Positions 7,450 through 16,985 of a stretch of DNA of 64,000 nucleotides are shown piece by piece. This DNA comes from an uncultured Methylococcaceae bacterium (GTDB taxonomy: Bacteria; Pseudomonadota; Gammaproteobacteria; Methylococcales; Methylomonadaceae). Both the position numbers and the translations under genes were made by a program. Location: the NCBI GenBank assembly GCA_903938485.1, contig CAJADF010000049.1, positions 1 to 64,000 of the forward strand, in the 5' to 3' direction. Each line of letters begins with the position of its first letter. The stretch's first letter is position 1. A model generated the notes under the pieces. The model did no database searches. It was not told where the DNA came from and worked only from the letters and a program-made list of their open reading frames with translations.

Positions 7450-9903
7450 TTATAAAATAATCGCTTCAGCTTTACTAACGGGCTCCAAAGACAAGCCAAA
7501 CTCTTTACTGTAATAACTTTCATCTAGGTAAAAAACACCTTCACCAGAATGAATTTCAATGACAGCATTTTGATCCTGTAACTTTCTCCATACATTCGGA
7601 AATACGTTAACGCTAAGTTTTTGGGCACTTTTTAAACACTCGTAATAACGCTTCGGTTCAAAATCTTTAGCCAGTCCACAGAGATCGGTAATCAATTTTT
7701 TGCCTTCGCCGTAAGGCACAATAACAGATTGTGTTGGTGCATCTATCGCCTTAAAAACATTACCGGCGGTCATAAATGACTGCTTCAAATGCATAGTGAT
7801 ATTGCCACCAATATTAAACTCATTTTCACTCAATAAATTAAGCAGAGAATCAACTCTGCCTACCTGTTTTTCTGTTACTGGATAAGCCATCTGGTCAGCC
7901 CGCTCATAAAAGTAATACTTAAAATAAAGCGCCATCGTCTCAGGATCTAATAGAGCGCTATCATTAACTTCGCTAAACACCCATTTTGTTTTTTCTTGAC
8001 CTACTTTAATGTCAATCAGTTGATCTATAGTTTCTTTCGTCGGATTAACAACATGCACAGTAGCTGTTTCTAAACGACCATTTCTATTGCATCGACCTGC
8101 CGCTTGCGCAATCGAATCTAATCCTGCTAGAAAACGAATGACACTGGCAAAATCAATATCGACTCCAGCTTCAATCAATTGAGTGCTAAAACATAACACA
8201 GGTAACTGCTTATCCAAGCGGTCACGCATTTTTTTAAACAATTCACTGCGGTGTGCAGAACATTGATGAGTGCTTAAATGAAACAAGCTGTCTTCACCAA
8301 CTGTTTCTGCAGATTGCTGGTATAAAGCTTGCGCCCAGGCTTTGGTATTAACGATAACAAGGCAATTACCCTTATCTTTAAATTCTGACAAAGCCAATTC
8401 AGCTATTTCATCTAACGACCAACCTTCAGCTTTGGTTTTATTCTTAATTTCAACGCGCTTTAATTGTTCAAATAATTCGCAAACTTCAGCAATCAATTCA
8501 TTTTGCTTTGGAATGAGTAGTTGACCTTTGTGAGATGAATGTAATTGATCAAGCACTGGTTGAGTAGCCGTACATAAAACCGCTGTGGTTTTAGCATAAG
8601 CACTTAAAAAGTTAAGCGCATTGCAAAATAAATGCGTACAGTTAATAGGAAGACTTTGAATTTCATCAAAAATGATTATGCTGTTCGCCAATTGATGTAA
8701 GCGACGCACACCGCGAGTACCCCCACTAAATAAAGTCTCTAAAAACTGCACCATAGTCGTTAACACGATAGGCGCGTCCCAATTTTCAGCGGCTAATTTA
8801 CTGTGCCATGTTTGATTTTCGGGTTCTAAATTTGAATGATGCTCTAATACCCACGGATATTCATCACCGTGTTGTTCAAGTACGTTACGAATTGCACTGG
8901 CATTTTGTTCGATGATTGAGGTATAAGGAATAATGTAAATAATTCGCTCTAAACCATGCTTCTTTGCATGATGTAAAGCATAACGTAAACTTGCATAAGT
9001 CTTACCGCCCCCCGTAGGAACGGTAAGTGTATAAATACCTTGCGCATCCTGCGCTCGATTCTTACAAGTATTTGAGATGTTGTTGCGTATATCATTAATA
9101 GGGGATTTGTTGATTTGTTGAGCTTTCAAGAAGATCTCTAAACGCTCAATTGCGGTATCCCATGCCACCACTTTATTTCGATAAGATGCATTGTTTGGCG
9201 TTTCAAAATCAGCACTATTAATACGATCAGCATCAATCAAACAACTGAATAAGAACCGCGTCCAAAAGCCAATATAAAAATGCTTGATGGTATCTGATAT
9301 TTCTTGCCCATGCTGTTCATTTTGCATGAGTAACTTGATCTGAGTTAGCATAGCCATCATCAAAGACTTATCGGCTAATCGCTGTGCTTGTTCTGATATT
9401 ATTGGATCAGCATTTTGTTTACATTCGGCAAGGTGTGATTTAACGTCCTCTTTGTTTATGCGCTCATTAAAGCCATTAGCTCCTTCTGGTTTTAAGCAAT
9501 CAATTAAACCACTGTGATGAGAGGCAACACAAAGAGCTAGTATTTGACCACATAAATTTCTTCCACTATTTTTGCCGTCTTTACTCAGCACTTGCCATAT
9601 CCATTGAGCACCTGCTGTTGAATGATCTATTTTTCCTTTGAGAGCACCCGCATTAACAAAAGCCTCACTATCTGGGTCAATTAATCCCGTGCCAGACTGA
9701 ATATAATTTTGAAAGGACTGACTGTACTTCCCAAAATCATGCAAAAGCCCAATAAGCTCACCTGCTTCAGGTACATTAATTTTAGTGGCTAACTGTTTAG
9801 CAATCTCTGCAACTTCCAGCAAATGATTTGCAACAGATTGCTCTGTTTTATCCGATGCCCTAACGTGCGCTATAAAACGAGATGGTGTGGAAATTTTATT
9901 CAT
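7450..9903 (-). CDS. cas3: CRISPR helicase-nuclease Cas3 (HD domain fused)
   Basis: Cas3 is recruited to Cascade-bound DNA and degrades it. The 817-aa product has the HD nuclease first (His55-Asp56 in LLHDFGK, His94, and His129-His130 in ASHHSG). The superfamily 2 helicase follows: Walker A TVPTGGGKT at about 294-302, DEIQ at 413-416, then a TATQP motif and the QAAGRCNRNGR motif VI. Nuclease and helicase both look intact. It is the first gene of the operon, with a candidate promoter about 115-145 bp upstream. Confidence 0.97.
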   Translation of the reverse strand: MNKISTPSRFIAHVRASDKTEQSVANHLLEVAEIAKQLATKINVPEAGELIGLLHDFGKYSQSFQNYIQSGTGLIDPDSEAFVNAGALKGKIDHSTAGAQWIWQVLSKDGKNSGRNLCGQILALCVASHHSGLIDCLKPEGANGFNERINKEDVKSHLAECKQNADPIISEQAQRLADKSLMMAMLTQIKLLMQNEQHGQEISDTIKHFYIGFWTRFLFSCLIDADRINSADFETPNNASYRNKVVAWDTAIERLEIFLKAQQINKSPINDIRNNISNTCKNRAQDAQGIYTLTVPTGGGKTYASLRYALHHAKKHGLERIIYIIPYTSIIEQNASAIRNVLEQHGDEYPWVLEHHSNLEPENQTWHSKLAAENWDAPIVLTTMVQFLETLFSGGTRGVRRLHQLANSIIIFDEIQSLPINCTHLFCNALNFLSAYAKTTAVLCTATQPVLDQLHSSHKGQLLIPKQNELIAEVCELFEQLKRVEIKNKTKAEGWSLDEIAELALSEFKDKGNCLVIVNTKAWAQALYQQSAETVGEDSLFHLSTHQCSAHRSELFKKMRDRLDKQLPVLCFSTQLIEAGVDIDFASVIRFLAGLDSIAQAAGRCNRNGRLETATVHVVNPTKETIDQLIDIKVGQEKTKWVFSEVNDSALLDPETMALYFKYYFYERADQMAYPVTEKQVGRVDSLLNLLSENEFNIGGNITMHLKQSFMTAGNVFKAIDAPTQSVIVPYGEGKKLITDLCGLAKDFEPKRYYECLKSAQKLSVNVFPNVWRKLQDQNAVIEIHSGEGVFYLDESYYSKEFGLSLEPVSKAEAIIL

Positions 9904-10300
9904 CTAACCAATGCAGTAATCATATTTCATTCGGCACTAATGAGTATTTATTGTCACACTCATATAAATAATCAAATCAACGCCGAATATAATCATAAAT
10001 AAGCTAATTATGAAATAATTATTTTATAATTGTCTATTGTGACAAGAATATGTCTTTACGACCCAGCATTAATAGTCAAACACGTAAAATCAGCGCCAAT
10101 TGGCGACGAAGATAATCGATTTATTATAAAAACCTGAAATCCAATGTTCTAATATTGTTTTGTCGTTGGATACTACTGATCAGAGTATTTCAAAGACTTT
10201 AAATACTGCGTGAAGTGAACATTGATTGAAACCAGTCTTTACTTAGCTGTTAGCCAACTGGCTTTTTATAGCTTTACTTTAGTTTATCAAAAAATCTAGC
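9904..10300. other. Intergenic region upstream of cas3
   Basis: This 397-bp AT-rich gap holds the candidate cas promoter. It also has a perfect 12-bp palindrome, CGCCAATTGGCG, at 10094-10105, about 50 bp upstream of the -35 element, which could be an operator. A short plus-strand frame of 21 codons from 10050 has no ribosome site and was not called. Nothing else was recognised. Confidence 0.5.
10018..10045 (-). promoter_or_regulatory. Candidate sigma-70 promoter of the cas operon
   Basis: On the minus strand TTGTCA (10040-10045) and AATAAT (10018-10023) are separated by 16 bp, each one mismatch from consensus. Transcription would begin near 10010 and run about 105 nt before cas3. No other equally good promoter was seen in the gap. 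A computed match only by eye. Confidence 0.4.
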
Positions 10301-10510
10301 TTACTTCCTTAGCGGATCAAGCAGTGACTTTAAGCCATTGTGATCAATTTCTTGCATCAGTTGTAATAAACGACCCAGTTCGTTATTAGGAAATCCTGTG
10401 CGTGCGAACCAATTAAGATAGTGTCCGGGTAAATCTGCAATTACTCGCCCTTGATATTTACCATAAGGCATCACAAATATAACGAGTTTTTGAAGATCGT
10501 CTGGTTTCAT
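10301..10510 (-). CDS. DUF3820 family protein
   Basis: The 69-aa product matches the small DUF3820 family, sometimes labelled quorum-sensing-regulated virulence factor-like. It carries MPYGKYQGRVIADLPGHYLNWF and then GFPNNELGRLLQL, which are the family's hallmark segments. The biochemical function is unknown. A GTG four codons upstream was set aside because GAGAGG lies correctly spaced before the ATG at 10510. The gene follows the peroxiredoxin by 24 bp on the same strand and may share its transcript. Confidence 0.85.
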   Translation of the reverse strand: MKPDDLQKLVIFVMPYGKYQGRVIADLPGHYLNWFARTGFPNNELGRLLQLMQEIDHNGLKSLLDPLRK

Positions 10511-10534
10511 CGTTATTAACACCTCTCAAGCATT

Positions 10535-11098
10535 CTATTTGATCGTATCATTGTCAGTTAAAAGCCCCGCTTTAAATTTACCTATTTCATAAGCCACATT
10601 CTTTGCGTCTAAAACGGGATCCACATCGGTATCAATATAACGAATGATTAAATGGGGATCGATGATAAATGTCCAGCGCTTTGCAAAATTAACGATTGGC
10701 ATTTTAACGCCATATGCGTCGGTTACTTTACCCTCTTCATCTGATAGTAATGTAAATGTAAGCTTATGTTTTTGATGGAATGACTGCAAATCTTTAACAC
10801 TGTCAGTACTAATACCATAGACCTCAGCATTTTGATTTCTAATTAAACTAACACTGTCTCGATAGGCACAAGCTTGTGCGGTACAACCCGGCGTGCCCGC
10901 TTTTGGGTAAAAGTACAATACCGTCCAACCTTTGTCTTTTCTTGACGCTAAATCAATTCGCTGTCCTTCTTGGGTTTTTAACTCAAATTGCGGAGCAACT
11001 TGCCCAACACTTAATTTATCTGCCTCAGCAGCAGACATAAAGGCTAATAAGGCCAAGGCTAGGGTTAGTTTTTTTAAAAAAGAGGGATGTTTTTGCAT
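10535..11098 (-). CDS. Periplasmic peroxiredoxin, Bcp/AhpC-TSA type
   Basis: The product is a thiol peroxidase reducing hydrogen peroxide or organic peroxides. The 187-aa sequence has an N-terminal signal peptide with a likely cut after AEA (residues 24-26), so the enzyme acts in the periplasm. The thioredoxin-fold core follows with PKAGTPGCTAQACAYRD. Cys72 is the peroxidatic cysteine and Cys77 lies five residues on, as the resolving cysteine does in E. coli Bcp. It is distinct from the cytoplasmic Bcp at 58255, which lacks the second cysteine. Confidence 0.9.
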   Translation of the reverse strand: MQKHPSFLKKLTLALALLAFMSAAEADKLSVGQVAPQFELKTQEGQRIDLASRKDKGWTVLYFYPKAGTPGCTAQACAYRDSVSLIRNQNAEVYGISTDSVKDLQSFHQKHKLTFTLLSDEEGKVTDAYGVKMPIVNFAKRWTFIIDPHLIIRYIDTDVDPVLDAKNVAYEIGKFKAGLLTDNDTIK

Positions 11099-11565
11099 AT
11101 TGACCTCACCATAAATAAGTTTTGTGTTTATTCTATATATCGCCTACACCCGTTTTCGTCAAACTAAGTTTTTTATCCCTCTAAAAGGCTGACAGTGACA
11201 TGCACCGTTTAAATGAGCTGTGGAACATTTATTCTAAAAATAAAACAATTTTCTTTACATTTTTATTTGCTTTATTTTTTTCAAGCGTTATACCTAACCT
11301 CGGAGATAGAAGTTACACAACAAGTATGTAGTTTTAAGACGGCAAGGACGCCGTCGTAATTACTCACAGTCTAAATCAAAATACTCTGTTTTAAATTCCT
11401 AATAATATTCAGAGACTTTTGTCGCTCTCTGCCCTACACCCTGCAATTTCATTGCAATCAGTACAGCATCCGACGGTAAATTCTGCGATAATAAAACCAA
11501 GTTATTCTTATAACTACCGCGTTTCTCTTATACCAGCTTACAATCTTTTACCGGACGACTAGCCT
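11099..11565. other. Intergenic region between the peroxiredoxin and zwf
   Basis: This divergent 467-bp gap should contain promoters for both neighbours, but none stood out. It holds a possible 43-aa membrane protein (11200-11331) and a 6-bp GC-rich hairpin at 11338-11355 (GACGGC, six-base loop, GCCGTC) without a T-run. No riboswitch or RNA gene was recognised. Confidence 0.4.
11200..11331 (+). CDS. Possible small single-pass membrane protein
   Basis: An ATG at 11200 opens a 43-codon frame. It encodes a polar N-terminus (MHRLNELWNIYSKNK), a strongly hydrophobic stretch rich in Phe and Leu at residues 17-30, and a short polar tail. AAGG lies 11 nt before the ATG, somewhat far. The hydrophobic pattern is what a small membrane protein would show, but AT-rich DNA readily produces Phe/Leu-rich frames by chance. 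No homologue is recognised. Confidence 0.3.
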   Translation: MHRLNELWNIYSKNKTIFFTFLFALFFSSVIPNLGDRSYTTSM

Positions 11566-13035
11566 ATGAAAGCCAAAAATACATATACCCCCTGTGATTT
11601 AGTAATTTATGGCGCCCTGGGTGACCTATCAAAACGTAAGCTCATTATTTCTCTTTATCGTCTTGAAAATGCAAACTTTTTAGAACCTGATACGCGCATT
11701 ATTGGCGTTGATTTGCATGATGTTAAAAGTGAAGGCTTTGTGGATATTGCCCTTAAAAGCTTACAGTCTTTTTTAGGTGAAGCCGTAGACACTTCAGTTT
11801 GGGAACGCTTTTCGGCTCGTTTATCTTATTTAAAAATAGACTTAACTCAAGCTGAACAATTTAAACAACTCAATGCGGTGATTGACCAAAAAAACAGAAT
11901 TATGGTCAATTACTTTGCGGTATCGCCGTTCTTATTTAAAAATATTTGCCAAGGGCTAGCTAAGTCTGGCGTCTTAACTGAAACGTCTCGTATGGTGATG
12001 GAAAAACCGATTGGCCATGACCTTAAATCATCTCAAGAAATTAATGATGTGGTCGCTAGTGTATTCCAAGAAAAACAGGTTTATCGAATCGATCATTATC
12101 TAGGCAAAGAAACCGTTTTAAATCTATTAGCGTTACGCTTCGCCAATTCTATTTTCACCACTAACTGGAACCACAATACCATTGATCATATTCAAATTAC
12201 GGTCGGTGAAGAAGTCGGTATTGAAGGGCGTTGGGATTATTTTGATAAGACTGGTCAGTTACGTGACATGGTGCAGAACCATTTGTTACAAATCTTAACT
12301 TTTATTGCCATGGAGCCACCGGTTAACCTTGAAGCCGCGAGCATCCATAATGAAAAAATCAAAGTGCTTAAAGCCTTACGCCCTATTACGACCCAGAACG
12401 TAGAAGAAAAAACCGTTCGCGGCCAATACACCAAGGGCTATATTAAAGGTAAAGAAGTGCCCGGCTATCTTGAAGAAGAAGGCGCTAACACAGAAAGTAC
12501 GACAGAAAGTTTTGTGGCTTTACGTGTTGATATTGATAACTGGCGTTGGGCGGGCGTTCCATTCTATATGCGTACCGGCAAACGCTTAACCGGTAAGCGT
12601 ACTGAAATCGTGGTTTACTTTAAACAATTACCGCACAATATTTTTAAAGACAGCTTCCGCGAATTACCGCCTAATAAATTGATCATTCATTTACAACCCA
12701 ATGAAGGCGTTGAAATTGAAATGCTCAATAAAATCCCCGGTATCGATGAGCATATTAAGTTACAAAAAACCAAATTAGATTTAAGTTTTTCTGACACCTT
12801 TAAAGAAAGCCGTATCTTTGGTGGTTATGAAAAGTTAGTGCTAGAGGCAATGCGTGGCAATCCAACACTCTTTTTAAGTCGTGAAGAGATTGAACAAGCT
12901 TGGACTTGGGTTGATTCTATACAAAACGCTTGGCAGCATTATAAAGATGCGCCTAAACCCTACTCTGCAGGCACTTGGGGCCCCGTTGCCTCAGTGGCTT
13001 TGATCGCCAGAGATGGTAGAGCTTGGGAAGAATAA
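11566..13035 (+). CDS. zwf: Glucose-6-phosphate 1-dehydrogenase
   Basis: This enzyme oxidises glucose 6-phosphate to 6-phosphogluconolactone with NAD(P)+, feeding the Entner-Doudoroff and oxidative RuMP routes. The 489-aa product has the dinucleotide-binding loop GALGDLSKRK at about 16-25, the substrate-binding motif RIDHYLGKE at 174-182 and the catalytic-His region near 203-208. It is full length for the family. It leads a three-gene operon with edd 36 bp downstream. In methylotrophs using the RuMP cycle this step supplies NADPH and pyruvate. Confidence 0.97.
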   Translation: MKAKNTYTPCDLVIYGALGDLSKRKLIISLYRLENANFLEPDTRIIGVDLHDVKSEGFVDIALKSLQSFLGEAVDTSVWERFSARLSYLKIDLTQAEQFKQLNAVIDQKNRIMVNYFAVSPFLFKNICQGLAKSGVLTETSRMVMEKPIGHDLKSSQEINDVVASVFQEKQVYRIDHYLGKETVLNLLALRFANSIFTTNWNHNTIDHIQITVGEEVGIEGRWDYFDKTGQLRDMVQNHLLQILTFIAMEPPVNLEAASIHNEKIKVLKALRPITTQNVEEKTVRGQYTKGYIKGKEVPGYLEEEGANTESTTESFVALRVDIDNWRWAGVPFYMRTGKRLTGKRTEIVVYFKQLPHNIFKDSFRELPPNKLIIHLQPNEGVEIEMLNKIPGIDEHIKLQKTKLDLSFSDTFKESRIFGGYEKLVLEAMRGNPTLFLSREEIEQAWTWVDSIQNAWQHYKDAPKPYSAGTWGPVASVALIARDGRAWEE

Positions 13036-13071
13036 TTAATCCTCCGTGTCACCCTCAACAAGGAAAAAACT

Positions 13072-14892
13072 ATGCATCCAGTCATTGAACAAGTAACGCA
13101 AGAAATCATTGAGCGTAGCCATAAAACGCGCTCAGCTTATTTAAAATATATTGATTCTGTTGCTAAAAAGGGCCCTATCCGTTCTGGTATGGGTTGTGGC
13201 AACTTAGCCCATGGTTTTGCAGCCTGTAGCGCCCAAGAAAAAGCCGATTTAACCGGTGATCAAAAACCTAATATTGCTATTATCACTGCTTATAACGACA
13301 TGCTGTCTGCGCATGAGCCTTATAAATATGCACCTGACCAAATAAAAGAAGCGATTAGAGCGGCAGGCGGTGTTGCTCAGGTAGCGGGTGGTGTACCTGC
13401 TATGTGTGACGGTATTACTCAAGGTCAACCCGGCATGGAATTATCACTGTTTAGTCGTGATTTAATTGCCATGACGACTGCAGTGGGCATGAGCCACAAT
13501 ATGTTTGATGGCGCTTTATACTTAGGGGTGTGTGACAAAATTGTACCGGGCTTATTAATTGGCGCCCTCAGTTTTGGTCACTTACCTGCTATCTTTGTGC
13601 CCGCTGGCCCAATGCCCAGTGGTTTAACCAACAAAGAAAAATCTCGCGCTCGCCAAGCTTATGCGACAGGACAAATTGGTCGTAAAGAATTATTAGAAGC
13701 AGAGTCTGCTTCTTACCATAGCCCGGGGACTTGTACTTTTTATGGTACGGCTAACAGTAACCAAATGATGATGGAAATTATGGGTTTGCATTTACCAGGC
13801 AGCTCATTTGTAAATCCTTATACACCGTTACGCGATGAACTGACCAAAGCCGCAGCGACCCAAGTGTTAAAATTTACAGCGTTAGGCAATGATTACCGCC
13901 CTATCGCGCACATGGTTTCTGAAAAAGCGATTGTTAATGCAGTAATCGGTTTATTGGCAACCGGTGGTTCTACTAACCACACGATGCATTTAATTGCGAT
14001 TGCTAGAGCTTCGGGCATTGTTTTAAATTGGGATGACTTTGATAGACTTTCTAAAGCGGTACCTTTAATCACTAAAATTTATCCAAACGGCCCCGCGGAT
14101 GTTAATCACTTCCAGGCAGCCGGTGGTATGGGCGTGTTAATTGCCGAACTATTAAGAAATGGTTTATTACACGAAGATATCTTAACCGTGGCTGATGAGC
14201 GCGGTATGAACAACTACCGTCAAGAACCTAAGATTATTGATGACAAACTCACTTGGGAACCGGTACCAGAAAACTCTTTAGATACGGAAGTATTAGGGAC
14301 TGTAGAGAAACCTTTCGCAACTGGTGGTGGTTTACACGTAATGCACGGTAACTTAGGGCGTGGTATTTCTAAATTATCTGCCGTTTCTGCAGAGCATCAA
14401 ATTATTGAAGCGCCTGCGATTATCTTTGATGACCAAGAAGATATGTTAGCCGCCTTTAAACGCGGTGAGTTAGAAAAAGACTTTGTTGCCGTTCTTCGTT
14501 TCCAAGGCCCTCGTTCAAACGGTATGCCTGAATTGCATAAATTGACGCCGCCTTTAGGTGTGTTACAAGATAAAGGCTTTAAAGTAGCGTTAGTCACTGA
14601 CGGTCGCATGTCGGGCGCTTCTGGTAAAGTGCCTTCTGCTATCCACATGTGTCCAGAATGTGAAGCGGGCGGACCTTTAGCTAAAGTATTAGCTGGCGAC
14701 ATTATTTCTATGAACTTACAAACCGGCAACATCAATGTGTTAGTGGATGAAGCTGAATTTAATGCCCGTGTTCCTGTGCCTAATACCGCTAAAAACCATC
14801 ATTATGGTATGGGTCGTGAAATGTTTGGTGGCTTTAGATTAGGTGCATCTTCTGCTGAAACGGGTGCGTCAAACCTATTCTTAGTCGATTAA
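13072..14892 (+). CDS. edd: 6-phosphogluconate dehydratase
   Basis: Edd dehydrates 6-phosphogluconate to 2-keto-3-deoxy-6-phosphogluconate, the defining step of the Entner-Doudoroff pathway. The 606-aa product has both signatures of the IlvD/Edd iron-sulfur dehydratase family: the [20 protein letters not shown] segment and the late [19 protein letters not shown] segment. Cluster-ligand cysteines occur in MCDG and GVCDK. Length matches E. coli Edd closely. It lies between zwf and eda on one strand with short gaps. Confidence 0.97.
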   Translation: MHPVIEQVTQEIIERSHKTRSAYLKYIDSVAKKGPIRSGMGCGNLAHGFAACSAQEKADLTGDQKPNIAIITAYNDMLSAHEPYKYAPDQIKEAIRAAGGVAQVAGGVPAMCDGITQGQPGMELSLFSRDLIAMTTAVGMSHNMFDGALYLGVCDKIVPGLLIGALSFGHLPAIFVPAGPMPSGLTNKEKSRARQAYATGQIGRKELLEAESASYHSPGTCTFYGTANSNQMMMEIMGLHLPGSSFVNPYTPLRDELTKAAATQVLKFTALGNDYRPIAHMVSEKAIVNAVIGLLATGGSTNHTMHLIAIARASGIVLNWDDFDRLSKAVPLITKIYPNGPADVNHFQAAGGMGVLIAELLRNGLLHEDILTVADERGMNNYRQEPKIIDDKLTWEPVPENSLDTEVLGTVEKPFATGGGLHVMHGNLGRGISKLSAVSAEHQIIEAPAIIFDDQEDMLAAFKRGELEKDFVAVLRFQGPRSNGMPELHKLTPPLGVLQDKGFKVALVTDGRMSGASGKVPSAIHMCPECEAGGPLAKVLAGDIISMNLQTGNINVLVDEAEFNARVPVPNTAKNHHYGMGREMFGGFRLGASSAETGASNLFLVD

Positions 14893-14938
14893 TTTAACCT
14901 CAACACAAACAACTATTTTTAATCTAGCGAGTAAAACT

Positions 14939-15586
14939 ATGAGTACAAATAACTGGAAAATCCAACCTACTGACGTTTTAAACGCTGGCCCTGTAATGCC
15001 TGTGATGGTGATTCAGAATCTTGAAGATGCCGTGCCTTTGGCAAAAGCTTTAGTGGCGGGCGGCATTAAAGTGTTAGAAATTACTTTACGCACACCGATT
15101 GCTTTAGAAGCGATTCGTTTAATTAGCCAAGAAGTAAAAGAGGCGATTGTCGGTGCGGGTACTATCACTACGCCAGAACAATTAAAAGCCGCTGAAGCAG
15201 CGGGCGCTGTGTTTGCCATTAGCCCTGGTTTAACGCCTAATTTATTAGCGGCAGCAAAAGAAAGTACCATTGCGTTAATTCCAGGTATCGCGACTTTATC
15301 TGAATTAATGTTAGGCATGGAATATGGTTTAGATCACTTTAAATTTTTTCCTGCTGAAGCTGCGGGTGGTATCCCGATGTTAAAGTCTATTGCTGGCCCT
15401 GTGCCTTATGTGACTTTTTGCCCAACAGGTGGTATTTCACCTGAGAACTACAATGCTTATTTAAAACTAAGTAATGTCGCGTGTGTGGGTGGTTCTTGGT
15501 TGGTCCCTGCGGATGCGGTTAAAGAAAAAGACTGGGATAAAGTGACTGCTTTAGCAAAACAAGCGATTGATGATGTGCAAAAATAA
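14939..15586 (+). CDS. eda: 2-dehydro-3-deoxy-phosphogluconate aldolase
   Basis: Eda cleaves KDPG into pyruvate and glyceraldehyde 3-phosphate, finishing the Entner-Doudoroff pathway. The 215-aa product shows the Schiff-base lysine, Lys135, in [13 protein letters not shown] and the general-base glutamate, Glu47, in VLEITLRT. Its length is normal. It is the last gene of the zwf-edd-eda operon, 46 bp after edd, and is followed by two hairpins, the second terminator-like. Confidence 0.97.
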   Translation: MSTNNWKIQPTDVLNAGPVMPVMVIQNLEDAVPLAKALVAGGIKVLEITLRTPIALEAIRLISQEVKEAIVGAGTITTPEQLKAAEAAGAVFAISPGLTPNLLAAAKESTIALIPGIATLSELMLGMEYGLDHFKFFPAEAAGGIPMLKSIAGPVPYVTFCPTGGISPENYNAYLKLSNVACVGGSWLVPADAVKEKDWDKVTALAKQAIDDVQK

Positions 15587-15595
15587 TCGAATCTC

Positions 15596-15627
15596 TTAAC
15601 GTAAACTGAGTTATTAGTTTACGTTAA
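15596..15627. repeat. 12-bp perfect hairpin after eda
   Basis: TTAACGTAAACT and its exact reverse complement flank an 8-base loop, 9 bp after the eda stop codon. No T-run follows, so it is more likely an mRNA 3'-end stabiliser or a protein-binding palindrome than a stand-alone terminator. A true terminator-like hairpin follows 14 bp later. Confidence 0.6.
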
Positions 15628-15641
15628 TCATTCGTGCTATC

Positions 15642-15690
15642 TGAAAAATACGGCAACCTAAAGTTTAACTTTGGACTACCGTATTTTTCA
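15642..15690. terminator. Bidirectional terminator between eda and moaA
   Basis: A 12-bp perfect stem (TGAAAAATACGG and its complement) encloses an inner smaller hairpin. The A5 and T5 runs fall at the stem ends, so on either strand the stem runs into a run of U. It lies between the convergent eda and moaA genes and can serve both. Confidence 0.75.
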
Positions 15691-15709
15691 AAACAAGCCT
15701 AAATCTTCT

Positions 15710-16717
15710 TTACCCGCCCGTCATATTCATATAACGCAGTATCACGGGTTGCTCATGAATGTTAAATTCATGCGTTTCTGGCTTAATGAGCATCGCATCA
15801 ATAATGGTCTGTTTTAACAAAGCCATATCATTGGGATGTTCTCTGAGCACCGCTTTTAAATCCACCGAATGTTCATTCCCTAAACATAATAATAACCGCC
15901 CTTCTACCGTTAAACGCACTCGATTACACTGACTGCAAAAATTATGACTATGTGGAGATATAAAACCCACCCGCGTGTGCGTATCTGGTATTTTGTAATA
16001 ATCTGAAGGGCCACCCGTTTTTTCTGGGGTAGCGATTAGGGTATATTTTTCTGATATATCTTGCCGTATTAAATCGCTGGAGTAATAGGCTTCTGCCCTA
16101 TCATGCTGATTAACGATGCCTAAGGGCATTTCTTCTATAAAACTAATATCCAATGCATTATCAATGGCAAATTGCACTAAGGCATTTACTTCTTGATGAT
16201 TTCTATTCTTTAGAATAACCGCATTGAGTTTAATACGCTCAAAGCCGACGGCTTTAGCGGCTTGAATGCCTTTTAAAACTTGTTGTAAGTCGCCTGTACG
16301 CGTAATGGCTTTAAATTTATCAGCATCTAAGGTATCCAAACTGATATTAATACGTTTAACACCGGCCGCTTTAAGATGATTAGCCATGGTATCTAACTGA
16401 GAGCCGTTAGTCGTAATAACTAACTCACTTAAACCCTCAAGGTGCCCTATGACATTAAGTAACGCTAATGCACCCTTTCTAACTAAAGGCTCTCCACCCG
16501 TTATCCGAATTTTTTTAACACCTAACTCTACAAAAGCTTGCGCGATGAACTCAATTTCTTCTAAGGACAAAATTTGGGCCCGAGGCAAAAAAGTCATGTC
16601 TTCTGCCATGCAATATACACAACGAAAATCACAGCGGTCAGTAATAGAAATCCTTAAATAATCAACCGTTCTTCCGAAGCGATCAATTAATACAGGCGTG
16701 TTCCCTAATGTTGTCAT
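15710..16717 (-). CDS. moaA: GTP 3',8-cyclase MoaA (molybdenum cofactor synthesis)
   Basis: MoaA is the radical-SAM enzyme that, with MoaC, turns GTP into cyclic pyranopterin monophosphate. From the ATG at 16717 the product is 335 aa. It has Cys29, Cys33 and Cys36 in CDFRCVYC for the SAM cluster, a second three-cysteine cluster starting [10 protein letters not shown] near the C-terminus, and the functional Gly-Gly tail. A longer frame starts at an ATG at 16765, but the extra 16 residues are hydrophobic and unlike the family, so the shorter start is preferred although its ribosome site is weak. Confidence 0.95.
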   Translation of the reverse strand: MTTLGNTPVLIDRFGRTVDYLRISITDRCDFRCVYCMAEDMTFLPRAQILSLEEIEFIAQAFVELGVKKIRITGGEPLVRKGALALLNVIGHLEGLSELVITTNGSQLDTMANHLKAAGVKRINISLDTLDADKFKAITRTGDLQQVLKGIQAAKAVGFERIKLNAVILKNRNHQEVNALVQFAIDNALDISFIEEMPLGIVNQHDRAEAYYSSDLIRQDISEKYTLIATPEKTGGPSDYYKIPDTHTRVGFISPHSHNFCSQCNRVRLTVEGRLLLCLGNEHSVDLKAVLREHPNDMALLKQTIIDAMLIKPETHEFNIHEQPVILRYMNMTGG

Positions 16718-16985
16718 GGTGAAAAAAATAATAAAAACTAACGGTAATTCATAATATTGTAACATTACCCCTGCTGATCTTTACTTAACAATCAACATTT
16801 AATTTCTTATTATGATCACCCTGATAAGCTGAATTTCATCCTCAAACTAAAATGGCAACAGCATCATTTAAGACAAAATAGTCGTTAATATGGCATAATA
16901 AACAGCTTTATACTTATAGACTTATACAACTCATGTCTTTGTCAAATTGTTTACCCCTATCGCAGATTTGCCATCTAGACTAGTC

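Noticed and set aside
10050-10115. A 21-codon frame upstream of cas3
   Set aside because: No ribosome site, arginine-rich by chance, and it overlaps the palindrome.
11338-11355. GC-rich hairpin before zwf as a terminator
   Set aside because: Only a 6-bp stem with no T-run, and no gene ends just upstream on either strand.
16718-16985. Molybdenum-cofactor riboswitch before moaA
   Set aside because: The short leader lacks any recognisable conserved core; the region is AT-rich and also serves kdsD.
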